Source: Mesonia mobilis DSM 19841 (GTDB taxonomy: Bacteria > Bacteroidota > Bacteroidia > Flavobacteriales > Flavobacteriaceae). Taken from it: a stretch of DNA of 64,000 nucleotides. The notes beneath the pieces are model-generated. The model was given only the letters and a program-made list of their open reading frames with translations. It made no database searches and had not been told where the DNA came from. Shown here one piece after another: positions 17,057-26,227 of the stretch (within the stretch, counting starts at the first letter, position 1; every line of letters begins with the position of its first letter). A program made the translations under genes and the position numbers. The DNA is taken from positions 248,001 through 312,000 of the forward strand of contig NZ_AUHX01000001.1 of assembly GCF_000423405.1 (NCBI RefSeq), in the 5' to 3' direction.

Positions 17057-19264
17057 GTGACGAAACTGTATTTTTTTATTGCTTTTTTAAGTGTAAATCT
17101 TCTCTCTTTTGGGCAGTCTACTTCAGTTTCTATAGATTCACTAAATACTTATCTTAACGATGCTTATATTTATGGTGAAAAGTCAGATTACCTAAATGCT
17201 ATCGTTTCGGGTAAAAAATTACTAGAGTTATCTTATAAACAAAACGATTCTACTTATATCGCAGAAGCCTATTATGTGCTAGGTTATATAGATGAAGTGA
17301 TTGAAGAATACGAGCAAGCCGAAGAAAAATACAACAAAGCACTTGAAATTATCGAGAAAAAGCAAGATTCTGTTTTTTTGGTAGATATTTATAATGGTTT
17401 GGCAAATGTTGCTTCTCTTCAAGGCCGCCGAAAAAAATCTGACACACTTTATCACAAGGCTTTATATATTACAGAATTAATAGAAAATAAATCTGATAGG
17501 GATATTATTTTAAATATTTGTTGGAATTATTTAGATGACAATAAATATGAAAAAGTAAAAAAATACCTAGAAACCTTAAGATCTTATCTATTAGAAAATT
17601 ATGATGAAGATATTAAGAAAAATCAAATTGTTTTCTATAGTGATTTAAATTTTGTTTTAGGTCGCTATTATGGCGAGTCTAAAAACTATGAGTTAGCTCA
17701 CGAAAATTTAGATTTAGCGATAAGTTTAGCCGAACGTGAAAATTTATACGAAGAGCTAAGTCAGGCTTTAGAATTTAAAGCTAAGTATTTAAGAGAGCAA
17801 GAAAGGTTTGAAGAAGCCTTAAATTTTACACAGCGATATATAAAAAGTAAAGAAAAAAAAATAGATGAAGACCTTTTAAAGAAACTTCAAGTAGAACAGG
17901 TTAAATACGGTGTAAATGAGTACGAAAGAGCCTTAAAAGCATCAGAAAAAGAAAAAGCATTAGTAGCGTCGATAGCATCTTCTAAAAGTAAATTAAGTTG
18001 GCTTTACCTTATATTAAGTGTAATTTTAGGTATTTCTTTAATTGTGATCATTCTAGCTTCTTTCCGAAGAAAAAAATTAATTAAAAGCTTAAATCAAAAA
18101 AACAGTCAGCTGGTTCAAGCGCAAAAAGATGCTGAAAAAGCCGCTGAGATCAAATCTAATTTTATCTCGAATATTAGTCACGAACTTCGAACTCCGCTAC
18201 ACGGTGTAATTGGGATTACCTCTTTATTATTAGGCGAGAAAGAAATGTCTAACGGTAATCGAAAGCTTCTTAAATCTTTAAAATTTTCAGGAGATTATCT
18301 TTTAGGGCTCATTAATAATGTGCTTTTAATGACGAAGTTAGATAATGGGAAAGTTCAGATAAAACCTCAATTAGTAGTAGTTGAGAATTTAATTAGCGCC
18401 ATTAAAAGCGGAATCACTTTTTCCGCAGAAAAAAAAGATGTAGAAGTTGATTTTCAAGTTGCTCAAGACGTTCCCGATAAAGTAATTTTAGATACCAATA
18501 TTGTTTCAGAAATATTGATCAATTTAATTGAAAATGCGATTAAATTTTCAAAAGGAGGAAGGGTTACTACGCACATTCAGGTAAATAAAGATTTTGAAAT
18601 TACCGATGAAGCCTTAACACTTCGCTTTTCTGTGGAAGATAACGGTAGTGGAATCCCGGAAAATAAAAAAGAAGAAATTTTTAATAAATTCTCACAAGTC
18701 GCTTTAGAGCGTGATATGCTAGAAGGAACCGGTATTGGTTTATCGTTGGTTAAAAGCTTATTATTACATTTAGGTACCGATATTCAACTTGAAACTGAAA
18801 TAGGTAAAGGTTCTAAGTTTTATTTCGATCTTGCTTGTAAACTTATTCCAGATGAAGATGCTAAGCCAACTTTGTTAAAAGAAAACCTGAAGTTTTTATA
18901 CGCTAACAAAAAAATTTTATTAGTTGAAGATAATCAAATCAATAAAATGGTGGTCGAAAAGTATTTGTCTTCTTACGATATTGAATTAGAAATGATTACC
19001 GACGGGAAGTTAGCTTACGAAGCACTTTTAGAGAAAACGTACGATTTAGTATTGTTAGATATAAATATTCCATCGATGAATGGTTATCTAATTTCAGAGA
19101 AAGTACGTGCAAAAGGTATTAAAACACCGATTATAGCAGTAACAGCCTCAGAACTTTCAGAAATAGAAGAGAGAGCTTACAAAGCCGGTATCGACGATAT
19201 AATTATCAAACCATTTCAAAAACAAAAACTTATTCAAACACTATCAGAATTCTTCAATGAATAG
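17057..19264 (+). CDS. TPR-containing hybrid sensor histidine kinase / response regulator
   Basis: A 735-residue membrane-bound signalling protein. The start codon is GTG at 17057; it is favoured because the first residues MTKLYFFIAFLSVNLLSFGQ form a signal peptide. A periplasmic TPR region spans about residues 30-290, one membrane segment about 313-336, then a coiled coil. HisKA has NISHELRTPLHG with His375, the HATPase domain has LIENAIKF and DNGSGIP, and a C-terminal receiver holds LLDINIPSMNG with Asp668. There is no DNA-binding output domain, so phosphate must pass to another protein. No partner regulator is adjacent. Confidence 0.93.
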   Translation: MTKLYFFIAFLSVNLLSFGQSTSVSIDSLNTYLNDAYIYGEKSDYLNAIVSGKKLLELSYKQNDSTYIAEAYYVLGYIDEVIEEYEQAEEKYNKALEIIEKKQDSVFLVDIYNGLANVASLQGRRKKSDTLYHKALYITELIENKSDRDIILNICWNYLDDNKYEKVKKYLETLRSYLLENYDEDIKKNQIVFYSDLNFVLGRYYGESKNYELAHENLDLAISLAERENLYEELSQALEFKAKYLREQERFEEALNFTQRYIKSKEKKIDEDLLKKLQVEQVKYGVNEYERALKASEKEKALVASIASSKSKLSWLYLILSVILGISLIVIILASFRRKKLIKSLNQKNSQLVQAQKDAEKAAEIKSNFISNISHELRTPLHGVIGITSLLLGEKEMSNGNRKLLKSLKFSGDYLLGLINNVLLMTKLDNGKVQIKPQLVVVENLISAIKSGITFSAEKKDVEVDFQVAQDVPDKVILDTNIVSEILINLIENAIKFSKGGRVTTHIQVNKDFEITDEALTLRFSVEDNGSGIPENKKEEIFNKFSQVALERDMLEGTGIGLSLVKSLLLHLGTDIQLETEIGKGSKFYFDLACKLIPDEDAKPTLLKENLKFLYANKKILLVEDNQINKMVVEKYLSSYDIELEMITDGKLAYEALLEKTYDLVLLDINIPSMNGYLISEKVRAKGIKTPIIAVTASELSEIEERAYKAGIDDIIIKPFQKQKLIQTLSEFFNE

Positions 19265-19349
19265 TGTACAAGTTTGTTAATTAATTTCCTAAAAAGAAGT
19301 TTTATTTTTTGTTAAATGATGCTATCTTAGCCTGACATCCTGAGATTTT

Positions 19350-21206
19350 ATGGCAGAAGAAACAAAGTACACAGAAGATAACATACGTTCTCTCGACTGG
19401 AAAGAACACATTAGAATGAGACCCGGAATGTATATTGGTAAACTGGGAGATGGTTCTGGAGCAGACGATGGTATTTATATTCTTCTTAAAGAGGTGCTAG
19501 ACAACTCTATAGATGAGTTTGTGATGGGTTCTGGTAAAACCATCGAGGTTTCTGTACAAGGGCAAAAAGTAATTGTTCGAGATTACGGTCGTGGTATTCC
19601 GCTTGGTAAAGTGGTCGATGTAGTTTCGAAAATGAATACCGGTGGTAAATACGATACGAAAGCTTTTAAAAAGTCTGTTGGATTAAATGGTGTTGGTACC
19701 AAAGCAGTAAACGCACTCTCAGCTTATTTTAGAGTAGAATCTACACGAGATGGTAAATCTGCTTCAGCTGAATTTGAAAAAGGAGAACTCACCGACCAAG
19801 AGTTCTTAGAGGAAACTTCTCGCCGAAAAGGAACCAAGGTTTCTTTTATTCCCGATGAAAGTATTTTTAAAAACTACAAATACCGTAGTGAATATATTGT
19901 AAAAATGCTGAAGAACTATGTGTACCTAAATCCGGGGTTAACCATAGTTTTTAACGGAGAAAAATTTTATTCTGAAGATGGTCTAAAAGATTTACTCTCC
20001 GATAGTATTCACGAAGACGACCGTATGTTCCCGATTATTCATTTAAGAGGAAATGATATTGAAGTCGCGATCACCTATAATAGGTCTCAATACAGCGAAG
20101 AATATAATTCGTTCGTAAATGGGCAACATACCACACAAGGTGGTACGCATCAAGCGGCATTTCGTGAAGCGATCGTAAAAACAATACGTGAATTTTACGG
20201 TAAAAATTACGATCCATCAGATATTCGAAAATCAATCGTTTCTGCCATTAGCATAAAGGTAATGGAACCGGTTTTTGAAAGCCAGACCAAAACCAAATTG
20301 GGTTCGACCGATATGGGAGGCAATTTACCCACGGTAAGAACTTATATAGTTGATTTCGTAAAGCGACAGCTAGATAATTATTTACACAGAAATGCAGAAA
20401 CTGCAGAGAAACTTCAGCGTAAAATCTTACAAGCCGAGCGTGAACGTAAAGACCTTTCCGGTATTCGAAAACTTGCAAGAGAACGAGCGAAAAAAGTAAG
20501 TCTTCACAATAAAAAATTACGTGATTGCCGCGTGCATTTGGGCGATGTAAAAAAAGAAAGAAACTTAGAAACGACTTTGTTTATTACCGAGGGAGATTCA
20601 GCAAGTGGTAGTATTACCAAATCTCGTGATGTGAATACACAGGCAGTTTTCAGTTTAAAAGGTAAACCCTTAAACAGTTTTGGTTTAAGTAAAAAGATCG
20701 TTTATGAGAATGAAGAATTTAATTTACTACAAGCTGCGTTAAATATTGAAGATTCTATTGACGATTTACGTTATAATAATATCGTGATCGCTACCGATGC
20801 CGATGTCGACGGGATGCATATTCGATTACTGTTAATCACTTTTTTCTTACAGTTTTTCCCGGAGCTTATAAAAAAAGGACATCTTTATATTTTACAAACA
20901 CCATTATTCAGGGTTAGAAATAAGAAAGAAACGATTTATTGCTATTCAGAAAAAGAAAAGCAAGACGCTATTAGAAAATTAACCGGTAAACCTGAAATTA
21001 CTCGATTTAAAGGTTTAGGTGAAATTTCTCCAGATGAATTTAAATATTTTATTGGTGAAGATATTCGTCTAGACCCGGTAATGTTAGATAAAGATACCGG
21101 GATAGAAGATTTGCTTACTTTTTATATGGGCAAAAATACCTCAGACAGGCAAGAGTTCATTATCGATAATTTAAGAGTTGAATTAGATGTAATTGAAGCA
21201 GAATAG
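19350..21206 (+). CDS. parE: DNA topoisomerase IV subunit B
   Basis: The 618-residue ATPase subunit of a type IIA topoisomerase. The GHKL ATPase motifs are [13 protein letters not shown] and [10 protein letters not shown], with [14 protein letters not shown]. The TOPRIM domain has [11 protein letters not shown] and [15 protein letters not shown]. The C-terminus ends soon after TOPRIM as in ParE. Assignment as ParE rather than GyrB rests on the linked subunit A gene at 21700, with gyrA present separately at 43265. It heads a tight plus-strand run through parC, mscL and the DUF3861-like gene. Confidence 0.93.
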   Translation: MAEETKYTEDNIRSLDWKEHIRMRPGMYIGKLGDGSGADDGIYILLKEVLDNSIDEFVMGSGKTIEVSVQGQKVIVRDYGRGIPLGKVVDVVSKMNTGGKYDTKAFKKSVGLNGVGTKAVNALSAYFRVESTRDGKSASAEFEKGELTDQEFLEETSRRKGTKVSFIPDESIFKNYKYRSEYIVKMLKNYVYLNPGLTIVFNGEKFYSEDGLKDLLSDSIHEDDRMFPIIHLRGNDIEVAITYNRSQYSEEYNSFVNGQHTTQGGTHQAAFREAIVKTIREFYGKNYDPSDIRKSIVSAISIKVMEPVFESQTKTKLGSTDMGGNLPTVRTYIVDFVKRQLDNYLHRNAETAEKLQRKILQAERERKDLSGIRKLARERAKKVSLHNKKLRDCRVHLGDVKKERNLETTLFITEGDSASGSITKSRDVNTQAVFSLKGKPLNSFGLSKKIVYENEEFNLLQAALNIEDSIDDLRYNNIVIATDADVDGMHIRLLLITFFLQFFPELIKKGHLYILQTPLFRVRNKKETIYCYSEKEKQDAIRKLTGKPEITRFKGLGEISPDEFKYFIGEDIRLDPVMLDKDTGIEDLLTFYMGKNTSDRQEFIIDNLRVELDVIEAE

Positions 21207-21209
21207 TCA

Positions 21210-21725
21210 ATGAGGTTTAGTAACTACAACACTATTCGGTATGTGCCGTTTTTATACTTTTTTATTATTACAAGTATAATGGTGTTGGGTTATTTAGAAT
21301 TTAAATTTGAGCAGGAAGATTTGTTTTATGCTGAAGTAATTTACTGGATTTTCTTAGGGGTAATGATCGTACTTTTACTGTACATTTATAACTTCGGAAA
21401 AATCTTTGAATACGATAGTGATGGTGAAGCATTATGTTTTAGAAATTCGGGAGCTGTACTTTCAGAAACATTAAATTATAGAGAGAATAAAGCAGAATTT
21501 CCGAAGCATAAATTAAAAAAATATAAAATAAGCGATTACTTAATTTTTAAAAAATTAAGTATCTACGTTAAGTCAAATTATTTAGGACAAAAACAAGTTA
21601 AAAAAATTGTTTTTGATATTACTTTTGTAAAGCCTAAACGCATCAGTTTAATGAAGGCTTCACTTAATAAAGTTGTAAAAACCAATAGCGAAAAATTACA
21701 TGAGCGAAGATCAAGAAAACAATAA
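21210..21725 (+). CDS. Unrecognised two-helix membrane protein between parE and parC
   Basis: A 171-residue protein starting three bases after parE and overlapping the parC start by 26 bases in another frame. Two membrane helices occupy about residues 10-30 (VPFLYFFIITSIMVLGYLEF) and 43-63 (VIYWIFLGVMIVLLLYIYNF). The remaining hundred residues are basic and strand-rich, with KYKISDYLIFKKLSIYVKS and KPKRISLMKASLNKVVK. I do not recognise a family. The tight spacing and overlap indicate translational coupling within the topoisomerase IV operon. Confidence 0.8.
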   Translation: MRFSNYNTIRYVPFLYFFIITSIMVLGYLEFKFEQEDLFYAEVIYWIFLGVMIVLLLYIYNFGKIFEYDSDGEALCFRNSGAVLSETLNYRENKAEFPKHKLKKYKISDYLIFKKLSIYVKSNYLGQKQVKKIVFDITFVKPKRISLMKASLNKVVKTNSEKLHERRSRKQ

Positions 21726-24342
21726 TCAAGAACCTATAGAAGAACATACTAATCAAGAGGTAATTACCAGAATTACCGGGATGTATAAAGACTGGTTTTT
21801 AGATTATGCATCTTATGTAATTTTAGAACGTGCCGTTCCTGCGATCGAAGATGGTTTTAAGCCGGTACATCGTAGGATCATGCAGTCTATGAAAGATCTA
21901 GACGATGGTCGCTATAATAAAGTTGCTAATATTGTTGGTCACACCATGCAATATCACCCGCACGGTGATGCGAGTATTGGTGATGCGATGGTACAAGTTG
22001 GTCAAAAAGAATTATTGATCGATACTCAAGGAAACTGGGGAAATATCTTAACCGGCGATCGCGCAGCAGCACCTCGTTATATTGAAGCTCGACTTTCTAA
22101 ATTCGCTTTAGAAGTAGTTTATAGTCCAAAAGTAACAGAATGGCAAGCTTCTTACGATGGTAGAAAAAAAGAACCGATCAATTTACCGGTAAAATTCCCG
22201 CTACTATTAGCGCAAGGAGCAGAAGGGATTGCAGTTGGTTTGAGTACCAAAATTTTACCACACAACTTTAACGAACTTATCGATGCTTCCATTAAACATC
22301 TACAAGGGAAGCGTTTTAAACTAGTACCCGATTTTGCTACGGCTGGTATTATGGATGCCAGTAATTATAACGACGGTTTACGCGGAGGGAAAATTCGAGT
22401 GCGAGCAAAAATTAGTCAGCAAGATAAAAATACGCTAGTCATTACAGAAATTCCTTTTAGTACGACCACATCGAGTTTGATCGATTCGGTAATTAAAGCA
22501 AACGAAAAAGGAAAGATCAAAGTAAAACACATAGAAGATAACACGGCAGAAAATGTAGAAATCGTTATTCATCTGCCTAACAATATTTCTCCAGATAAAA
22601 CCATCGATGCACTTTACGCATTTACCAATTGTGAGATTTCGATTTCGCCATTATCGTGTGTAATTATCGACCACAAACCACATTTTATTGGAGTTTCAGA
22701 AATACTTCGTTTAAGTACAGATCACACAGTAAAACTACTAAAGAGTGAACTTGAAATTAAATTAGATGAGCTTCAAGAACAATGGCATTTTTCTTCTTTA
22801 GAGCGAATTTTTATTGAAAAAAGAATTTACCGTGATATTGAAGAAGAAGAAACCTGGGAAGGTGTAATTAAAGCCATCGACGAAGGTTTAAAACCGCACA
22901 TTACCCATCTAAAAAGAGCGGTTACCGAAGAAGATATTACAAGACTTACCGAAATTAGAATTAAACGAATTTCAAAATTCGATTTAGATAAAGCCCAACA
23001 AAAAATTGAAGCTTTAGAAGATGAGATCGCTCAGGTAAAACATCATCTAGAACATTTGATTGAATTTGCTATTGCTTATTTTGAAAAGCTGAAAAAAGAC
23101 TACGGTCAAGGTCGTGAGCGTAAAACTGAGATTCGACTTTTTGAAGATATTGAAGCTACCAAAGTAGTGATTAGAAATACCAAACTTTATGTGAATCGTA
23201 AAGAAGGCTTTATTGGTACAGCTTTAAAGAAAGACGAATATGTGACCGATTGTAGCGATATCGACGATATTATTTGTTTTATGCAAGACGGTACCATGAC
23301 GGTCACCAAAGTAGATACCAAAACTTTTGTAGGTAAAAACATTATTCACGTTGCGGTCTTCAAGAAAAAAGATAAAAGAACCATTTATAACTTGATCTAT
23401 CGAGATGGTTCTAAAGGTAATACATACATTAAACGTTTTGCGGTCACTTCAATTACACGTGACCGAGAATACAGTATCGGTAAAGGTGAAAAAGGAACCA
23501 AAGTATTCTATTTCTCTGCAAACCCTAATGGTGAAGCAGAAAAAGTCACTGTTTATTTACGACAAATAGGAAGTATTAAAAAACTGAAATTCGAAGTAGA
23601 TTTTGCCGATCAATTGATTAAAGGTCGCGGAGCTAAAGGAAATATTGTTTCTAAGCATCCTGTGAAAAAAGTTGAATTAAAAGAAGAAGGAGTTTCTACC
23701 TTAAAACCTAGAAAAATTTGGTTCGACGATGTTGTGCAGCGTTTAAATGTAGATGGTAGAGGAGATCTACTGGGTGAATTTAAAGGGGAAGATCGAATTT
23801 TGTTAGTCACTCAAGACGGAATCGTAAAAACCATCATTCCAGAATTAACCACACGTTTTGATGAAAACTATGTGTTAATGGAAAAATGGAATCCTAAACA
23901 ACCCATTTCTGCGGTGTATTGGGAAGGTGAGCGTGAGCGTTACTATGTAAAAAGATTCTTGGTAGAACATCCAGATAAAGAAGAAGTAATTATTACCGAT
24001 CATCCTAAATCGCAATTAGAGTTAATTACGACAGATTCAATTCCGGTTTTAGAGATTGTTTACCGTAAACAGCGCAATAAAGAGCAAAAACCAAACGAAG
24101 AGGTGAATTTGGAAGAATTTATTTCAGTGAAAGGTATAAAAGCGCAAGGTAACCAGTTAACGACAGAAAAAGTTACACAGCTTAATCTTTTAGAACCTAT
24201 AATTCCTGAAGTTGCCGATCCTGAAGAAGAGGAAGAAGAATCTCACAACGAAGAAACAACTTCAACTTCAGAAGAAAAAGAGCACAATAATTCTTCAGAA
24301 GAAAATAAAAATTCTGAAAGTCAAGGTTCGTTATTCGACTAA
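21700..24342 (+). CDS. parC: DNA topoisomerase IV subunit A
   Basis: The 880-residue DNA-cleaving subunit of a type IIA topoisomerase, partner of the upstream parE. The N-terminal winged-helix region contains HPHGDASIGDAMVQ, and the catalytic tyrosine is Tyr127 in AAAPRYIEARL. A coiled coil lies around LDKAQQKIEALEDEIAQVKHHLEHL. The C-terminal half is a divergent beta-pinwheel, ending in a Glu/Ser/Asn-rich acidic tail. It is more divergent than the gyrA at 43265, as expected for ParC of Bacteroidota. Decatenation of daughter chromosomes is the family role. Confidence 0.92.
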   Translation: MSEDQENNNQEPIEEHTNQEVITRITGMYKDWFLDYASYVILERAVPAIEDGFKPVHRRIMQSMKDLDDGRYNKVANIVGHTMQYHPHGDASIGDAMVQVGQKELLIDTQGNWGNILTGDRAAAPRYIEARLSKFALEVVYSPKVTEWQASYDGRKKEPINLPVKFPLLLAQGAEGIAVGLSTKILPHNFNELIDASIKHLQGKRFKLVPDFATAGIMDASNYNDGLRGGKIRVRAKISQQDKNTLVITEIPFSTTTSSLIDSVIKANEKGKIKVKHIEDNTAENVEIVIHLPNNISPDKTIDALYAFTNCEISISPLSCVIIDHKPHFIGVSEILRLSTDHTVKLLKSELEIKLDELQEQWHFSSLERIFIEKRIYRDIEEEETWEGVIKAIDEGLKPHITHLKRAVTEEDITRLTEIRIKRISKFDLDKAQQKIEALEDEIAQVKHHLEHLIEFAIAYFEKLKKDYGQGRERKTEIRLFEDIEATKVVIRNTKLYVNRKEGFIGTALKKDEYVTDCSDIDDIICFMQDGTMTVTKVDTKTFVGKNIIHVAVFKKKDKRTIYNLIYRDGSKGNTYIKRFAVTSITRDREYSIGKGEKGTKVFYFSANPNGEAEKVTVYLRQIGSIKKLKFEVDFADQLIKGRGAKGNIVSKHPVKKVELKEEGVSTLKPRKIWFDDVVQRLNVDGRGDLLGEFKGEDRILLVTQDGIVKTIIPELTTRFDENYVLMEKWNPKQPISAVYWEGERERYYVKRFLVEHPDKEEVIITDHPKSQLELITTDSIPVLEIVYRKQRNKEQKPNEEVNLEEFISVKGIKAQGNQLTTEKVTQLNLLEPIIPEVADPEEEEEESHNEETTSTSEEKEHNNSSEENKNSESQGSLFD

Positions 24343-24347
24343 AATTT

Positions 24348-24797
24348 ATGAGTAAGTTTTTTAAAGAATTTAAAGAGTTTGCCATCAAGGGTAATATGAT
24401 CGATATTGCTGTTGGGGTAATTATTGGTGCGGCATTTAATAAAGTGATCGATACGTTGGTCAAAAAGATCATTATGCCACCAATTTCTTTGTTAACCGAC
24501 GATTTTAATTTTGAAAGTAAAAAATTAGTACTTCGCGAAGCTGTCTTAGAAAATGAAAAAGTAATTAAAGAAGAAGTTTTTATAGGTTATGGTGAGTTAA
24601 TTACTGTACTTATCAACTTCTTTATCATCGCTTGGTGCGTTTTTTTAGTGGTTAAAATCTCTAATCGTTTACGTATAAAAGCAGAAGACACCAAAAACAA
24701 AAAAGTAACCACACCAAAAGATATCGAGCTTTTAGCAGATCTAAAAGAGATTATGCAGGAGCAAAATGAATTGCTAAGAAAAAGAAATAATGGCTAA
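24348..24797 (+). CDS. mscL: Large-conductance mechanosensitive channel
   Basis: A 149-residue MscL. The N-terminal amphipathic helix and first membrane segment read KEFKEFAIKGNMIDIAVGVIIGAAFNKV, the most conserved part of the family. The second segment is ELITVLINFFIIAWCVFLVVK, and a charged C-terminal helix ends in KEIMQEQNELLRKRNNG. It releases solutes during hypo-osmotic shock. It starts five bases after parC and overlaps the next gene by eight bases. Confidence 0.95.
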   Translation: MSKFFKEFKEFAIKGNMIDIAVGVIIGAAFNKVIDTLVKKIIMPPISLLTDDFNFESKKLVLREAVLENEKVIKEEVFIGYGELITVLINFFIIAWCVFLVVKISNRLRIKAEDTKNKKVTTPKDIELLADLKEIMQEQNELLRKRNNG

Positions 24798-25083
24798 GAA
24801 AAATAATAAATACCAACTTACTTTAGAACAAGTTTCTGTAAAAGATGAAAGTCTAAAGCAAGAACAACCCGTAAGTTTTGAGTTTGAAAATCACGATGAA
24901 ATTTTCCAGATCATTAACAAAGTAGAAGAGAAGCAATTATTTGATAATAAAAGCGATGCCAAAGAGTTTGCGGTCGGTTTAAAACTATTTAGTGAAGTAA
25001 TGCTTCGCAACAGAAAACATCCTTTATTTGAAGAGTTTTCGCCAGCGTTTGCGAAATTTATGAAAAAGCTAAAGAGCAGTTAA
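24790..25083 (+). CDS. DUF3861-like small protein
   Basis: A 97-residue cytoplasmic protein overlapping mscL by eight bases. It opens with basic MAKKNNKYQLTLEQVSVKDE, then PVSFEFENHDEIFQIINKVEEKQLF and FAVGLKLFSEVMLRNRKHPLF. This pattern matches my memory of DUF3861, whose function is unknown. It is the last gene of the parE-to-mscL run. Confidence 0.7.
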   Translation: MAKKNNKYQLTLEQVSVKDESLKQEQPVSFEFENHDEIFQIINKVEEKQLFDNKSDAKEFAVGLKLFSEVMLRNRKHPLFEEFSPAFAKFMKKLKSS

Positions 25084-25103
25084 TACTGCTCTTTTTTATA
25101 AGC

Positions 25104-25481
25104 TTATTTTACCTTTCTAACCGTTCCTTTTTGTTTTCGGTCTTCACCCACGACAGAAAACTCAAATGTATAAGAATCGCCATCGGTGGTTAAAATCTTC
25201 ATATGTAAAGGCTTTTCTTCAGCCATATTTTTCGGATTCAAATTCGTTAAGATATATTCACAATCGTTGATCCAACGTATCGAAGAAGAATCTACCTCGT
25301 TTCTAAAATAATCTATTTCTAAAGAGTCATTTCGCACAAAAGTGGTTTTCACCATTTCGCCTTCCAAATAAGATTCAAATTCAAAAGTGCCTGTTTTAAA
25401 TTTTGCACAATTGCGCTCCGGTGTATAACAACTTACCAAAAATAAAGAAGCGACGACTCCAATAATTAAGCTTTTCATTAA
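25104..25481 (-). CDS. Predicted lipoprotein of unknown function
   Basis: A small lipoprotein. I prefer the Met at 25481 (MKSLIIGVVASLFLVSC) over 25499 because it places a standard lipobox with Cys17 at the end of the signal. The mature part has CAKFKTGTFEFESYLEGE, TTFVRNDSLEIDYFRN and a possible disulfide partner in WINDCEYILTN, and forms short beta strands. Homologues are often labelled DNA topoisomerase IV in databases, which I believe is context-driven mis-annotation; nothing in the sequence resembles a topoisomerase. Confidence 0.8.
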   Translation of the reverse strand, partial: LMKSLIIGVVASLFLVSCYTPERNCAKFKTGTFEFESYLEGEMVKTTFVRNDSLEIDYFRNEVDSSSIRWINDCEYILTNLNPKNMAEEKPLHMKILTTDGDSYTFEFSVVGEDRKQKGTVRKVK

Positions 25482-25496
25482 CCAATAAATTTTAGG

Positions 25497-25504
25497 CAAA
25501 AATA
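25497..25504 (-). promoter_or_regulatory. -7 element of the lipoprotein gene
   Basis: The minus strand reads TATTTTTG, a perfect TAnnTTTG match 16 bases before the preferred start at 25481. It supports that start over the one at 25499. Confidence 0.45.
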
Positions 25505-25519
25505 AGATATAAAACAGAC

Positions 25520-25948
25520 TTAATTCTCAAAAGCATCAAAACTTCCGTCTTCGTAAAAAATTACAATTTTCTGAATTTTTTTCTTCGATGAAGTAGGTTG
25601 GATTGCTTCTGAAAAATTTTTAGTAGCAGAAGAATTAGATTTTTCTATGGAAGGTTGAATTGGTTTTTGGGTTGAATTATTTTCGACTTCAATAGAAGAT
25701 GGAGTAGAAGTTTCGGTATTACTTTTTGGAAATATTCCTTTTCCGTTCAACAACCAATATAATTCAACTTCTTGAAATTGCTCGACGATTTTGAGTACAA
25801 AATCTAAGCTGGGTTTATTTCTTCCCGATAAAATATGCGAGATAGAAGAGCGGCCAACATTAATCTTATCGGCAAATCCTGCAGCCGATAACTCATAATA
25901 TTGCATCACTTTTTCAAGACGCTTGGCAAATTCTTTACTGTTTACCAT
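25520..25948 (-). CDS. XRE-family helix-turn-helix regulator
   Basis: A 142-residue Cro/CI-type DNA-binding protein. The HTH domain covers about residues 5-65: KRLEKVMQYYELSAAGFADKI followed by the recognition region NVGRSSISHILSGRNKPSLDF. A Ser/Thr/Pro-rich linker (about 75-122) leads to a short conserved-looking tail, KIQKIVIFYEDGSFDAFEN. It diverges from the M14 peptidase gene, and both promoters carry the same TTTAC-N4-GTAAA palindromes, one of which overlaps its own start codon. I infer that this protein binds them and represses itself and the peptidase. Confidence 0.9.
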   Translation of the reverse strand: MVNSKEFAKRLEKVMQYYELSAAGFADKINVGRSSISHILSGRNKPSLDFVLKIVEQFQEVELYWLLNGKGIFPKSNTETSTPSSIEVENNSTQKPIQPSIEKSNSSATKNFSEAIQPTSSKKKIQKIVIFYEDGSFDAFEN

Positions 25949-25954
25949 TGTAAA
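25941..25954. promoter_or_regulatory. Operator site 1, TTTAC-N4-GTAAA, over the XRE start codon
   Basis: TTTAC-CATT-GTAAA is a perfect 5-base inverted repeat. Its centre contains the start codon (CAT on the plus strand) of the XRE gene, a position that suits autorepression. Confidence 0.6.
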
Positions 25955-25975
25955 TTAATATGGTTCAAAATCATT

Positions 25976-25989
25976 TATACAAATGTAAA
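25976..25989. promoter_or_regulatory. Operator site 2, one mismatch, over the XRE -7 element
   Basis: TATAC-AAAT-GTAAA differs from the palindrome by one base and covers the minus-strand -7 element TACATTTG (25980-25987). A further half-site GTAAAC lies at 25999-26004. Confidence 0.55.
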
Positions 25990-26011
25990 CATCTTCTTGT
26001 AAACAGACAAA
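25980..26011 (-). promoter_or_regulatory. Promoter of the XRE regulator gene
   Basis: On the minus strand TTTG (26011-26008) is followed after 20 bases by TACATTTG (25987-25980), both perfect matches at standard spacing. The predicted start of transcription is about 25 bases before the XRE ATG. Confidence 0.7.
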
Positions 26012-26187
26012 TAAATGATTGAATATCAATTTTAAACCTAAACTTTAAGTTTAGATAAATATTATTAAATATCTAAAAATAAATAATTTATGTATTAAAA
26101 TATAAAGATTTGGAGTTTTTCCCATACAATCTTCCACATACTTTAGAAAGTAGTTTACAATAATAAACATTGAAGTGAAAATAAATG

Positions 26188-26201
26188 TTTACAAATGTAA
26201 A
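26188..26201. promoter_or_regulatory. Operator site 3, TTTAC-N4-GTAAA
   Basis: TTTAC-AAAT-GTAAA, a perfect palindrome extended by a leading G (26187). It sits where the -33 region of the M14 peptidase promoter should be, 24 bases from site 4. Confidence 0.6.
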
Positions 26202-26210
26202 ATATAGATT

Positions 26211-26226
26211 GTTTACTTTTGTAAAC
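26211..26226. promoter_or_regulatory. Operator site 4, GTTTAC-N4-GTAAAC, over the M14 peptidase -7 element
   Basis: GTTTAC-TTTT-GTAAAC is a perfect 6-base inverted repeat ending one base before the peptidase ATG at 26228. It contains TACTTTTG (26214-26221), a perfect TAnnTTTG -7 element. Transcription would then start at or within a few bases of the ATG, predicting a nearly leaderless mRNA whose promoter is occluded when the site is bound. Confidence 0.65.
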
Positions 26227-26227
26227 T

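Noticed and set aside
25104-25481. DNA topoisomerase IV label for the small lipoprotein
   Set aside because: The protein has a lipobox and a short beta-rich mature part with no topoisomerase motif; the label would come only from proximity to parE and parC.
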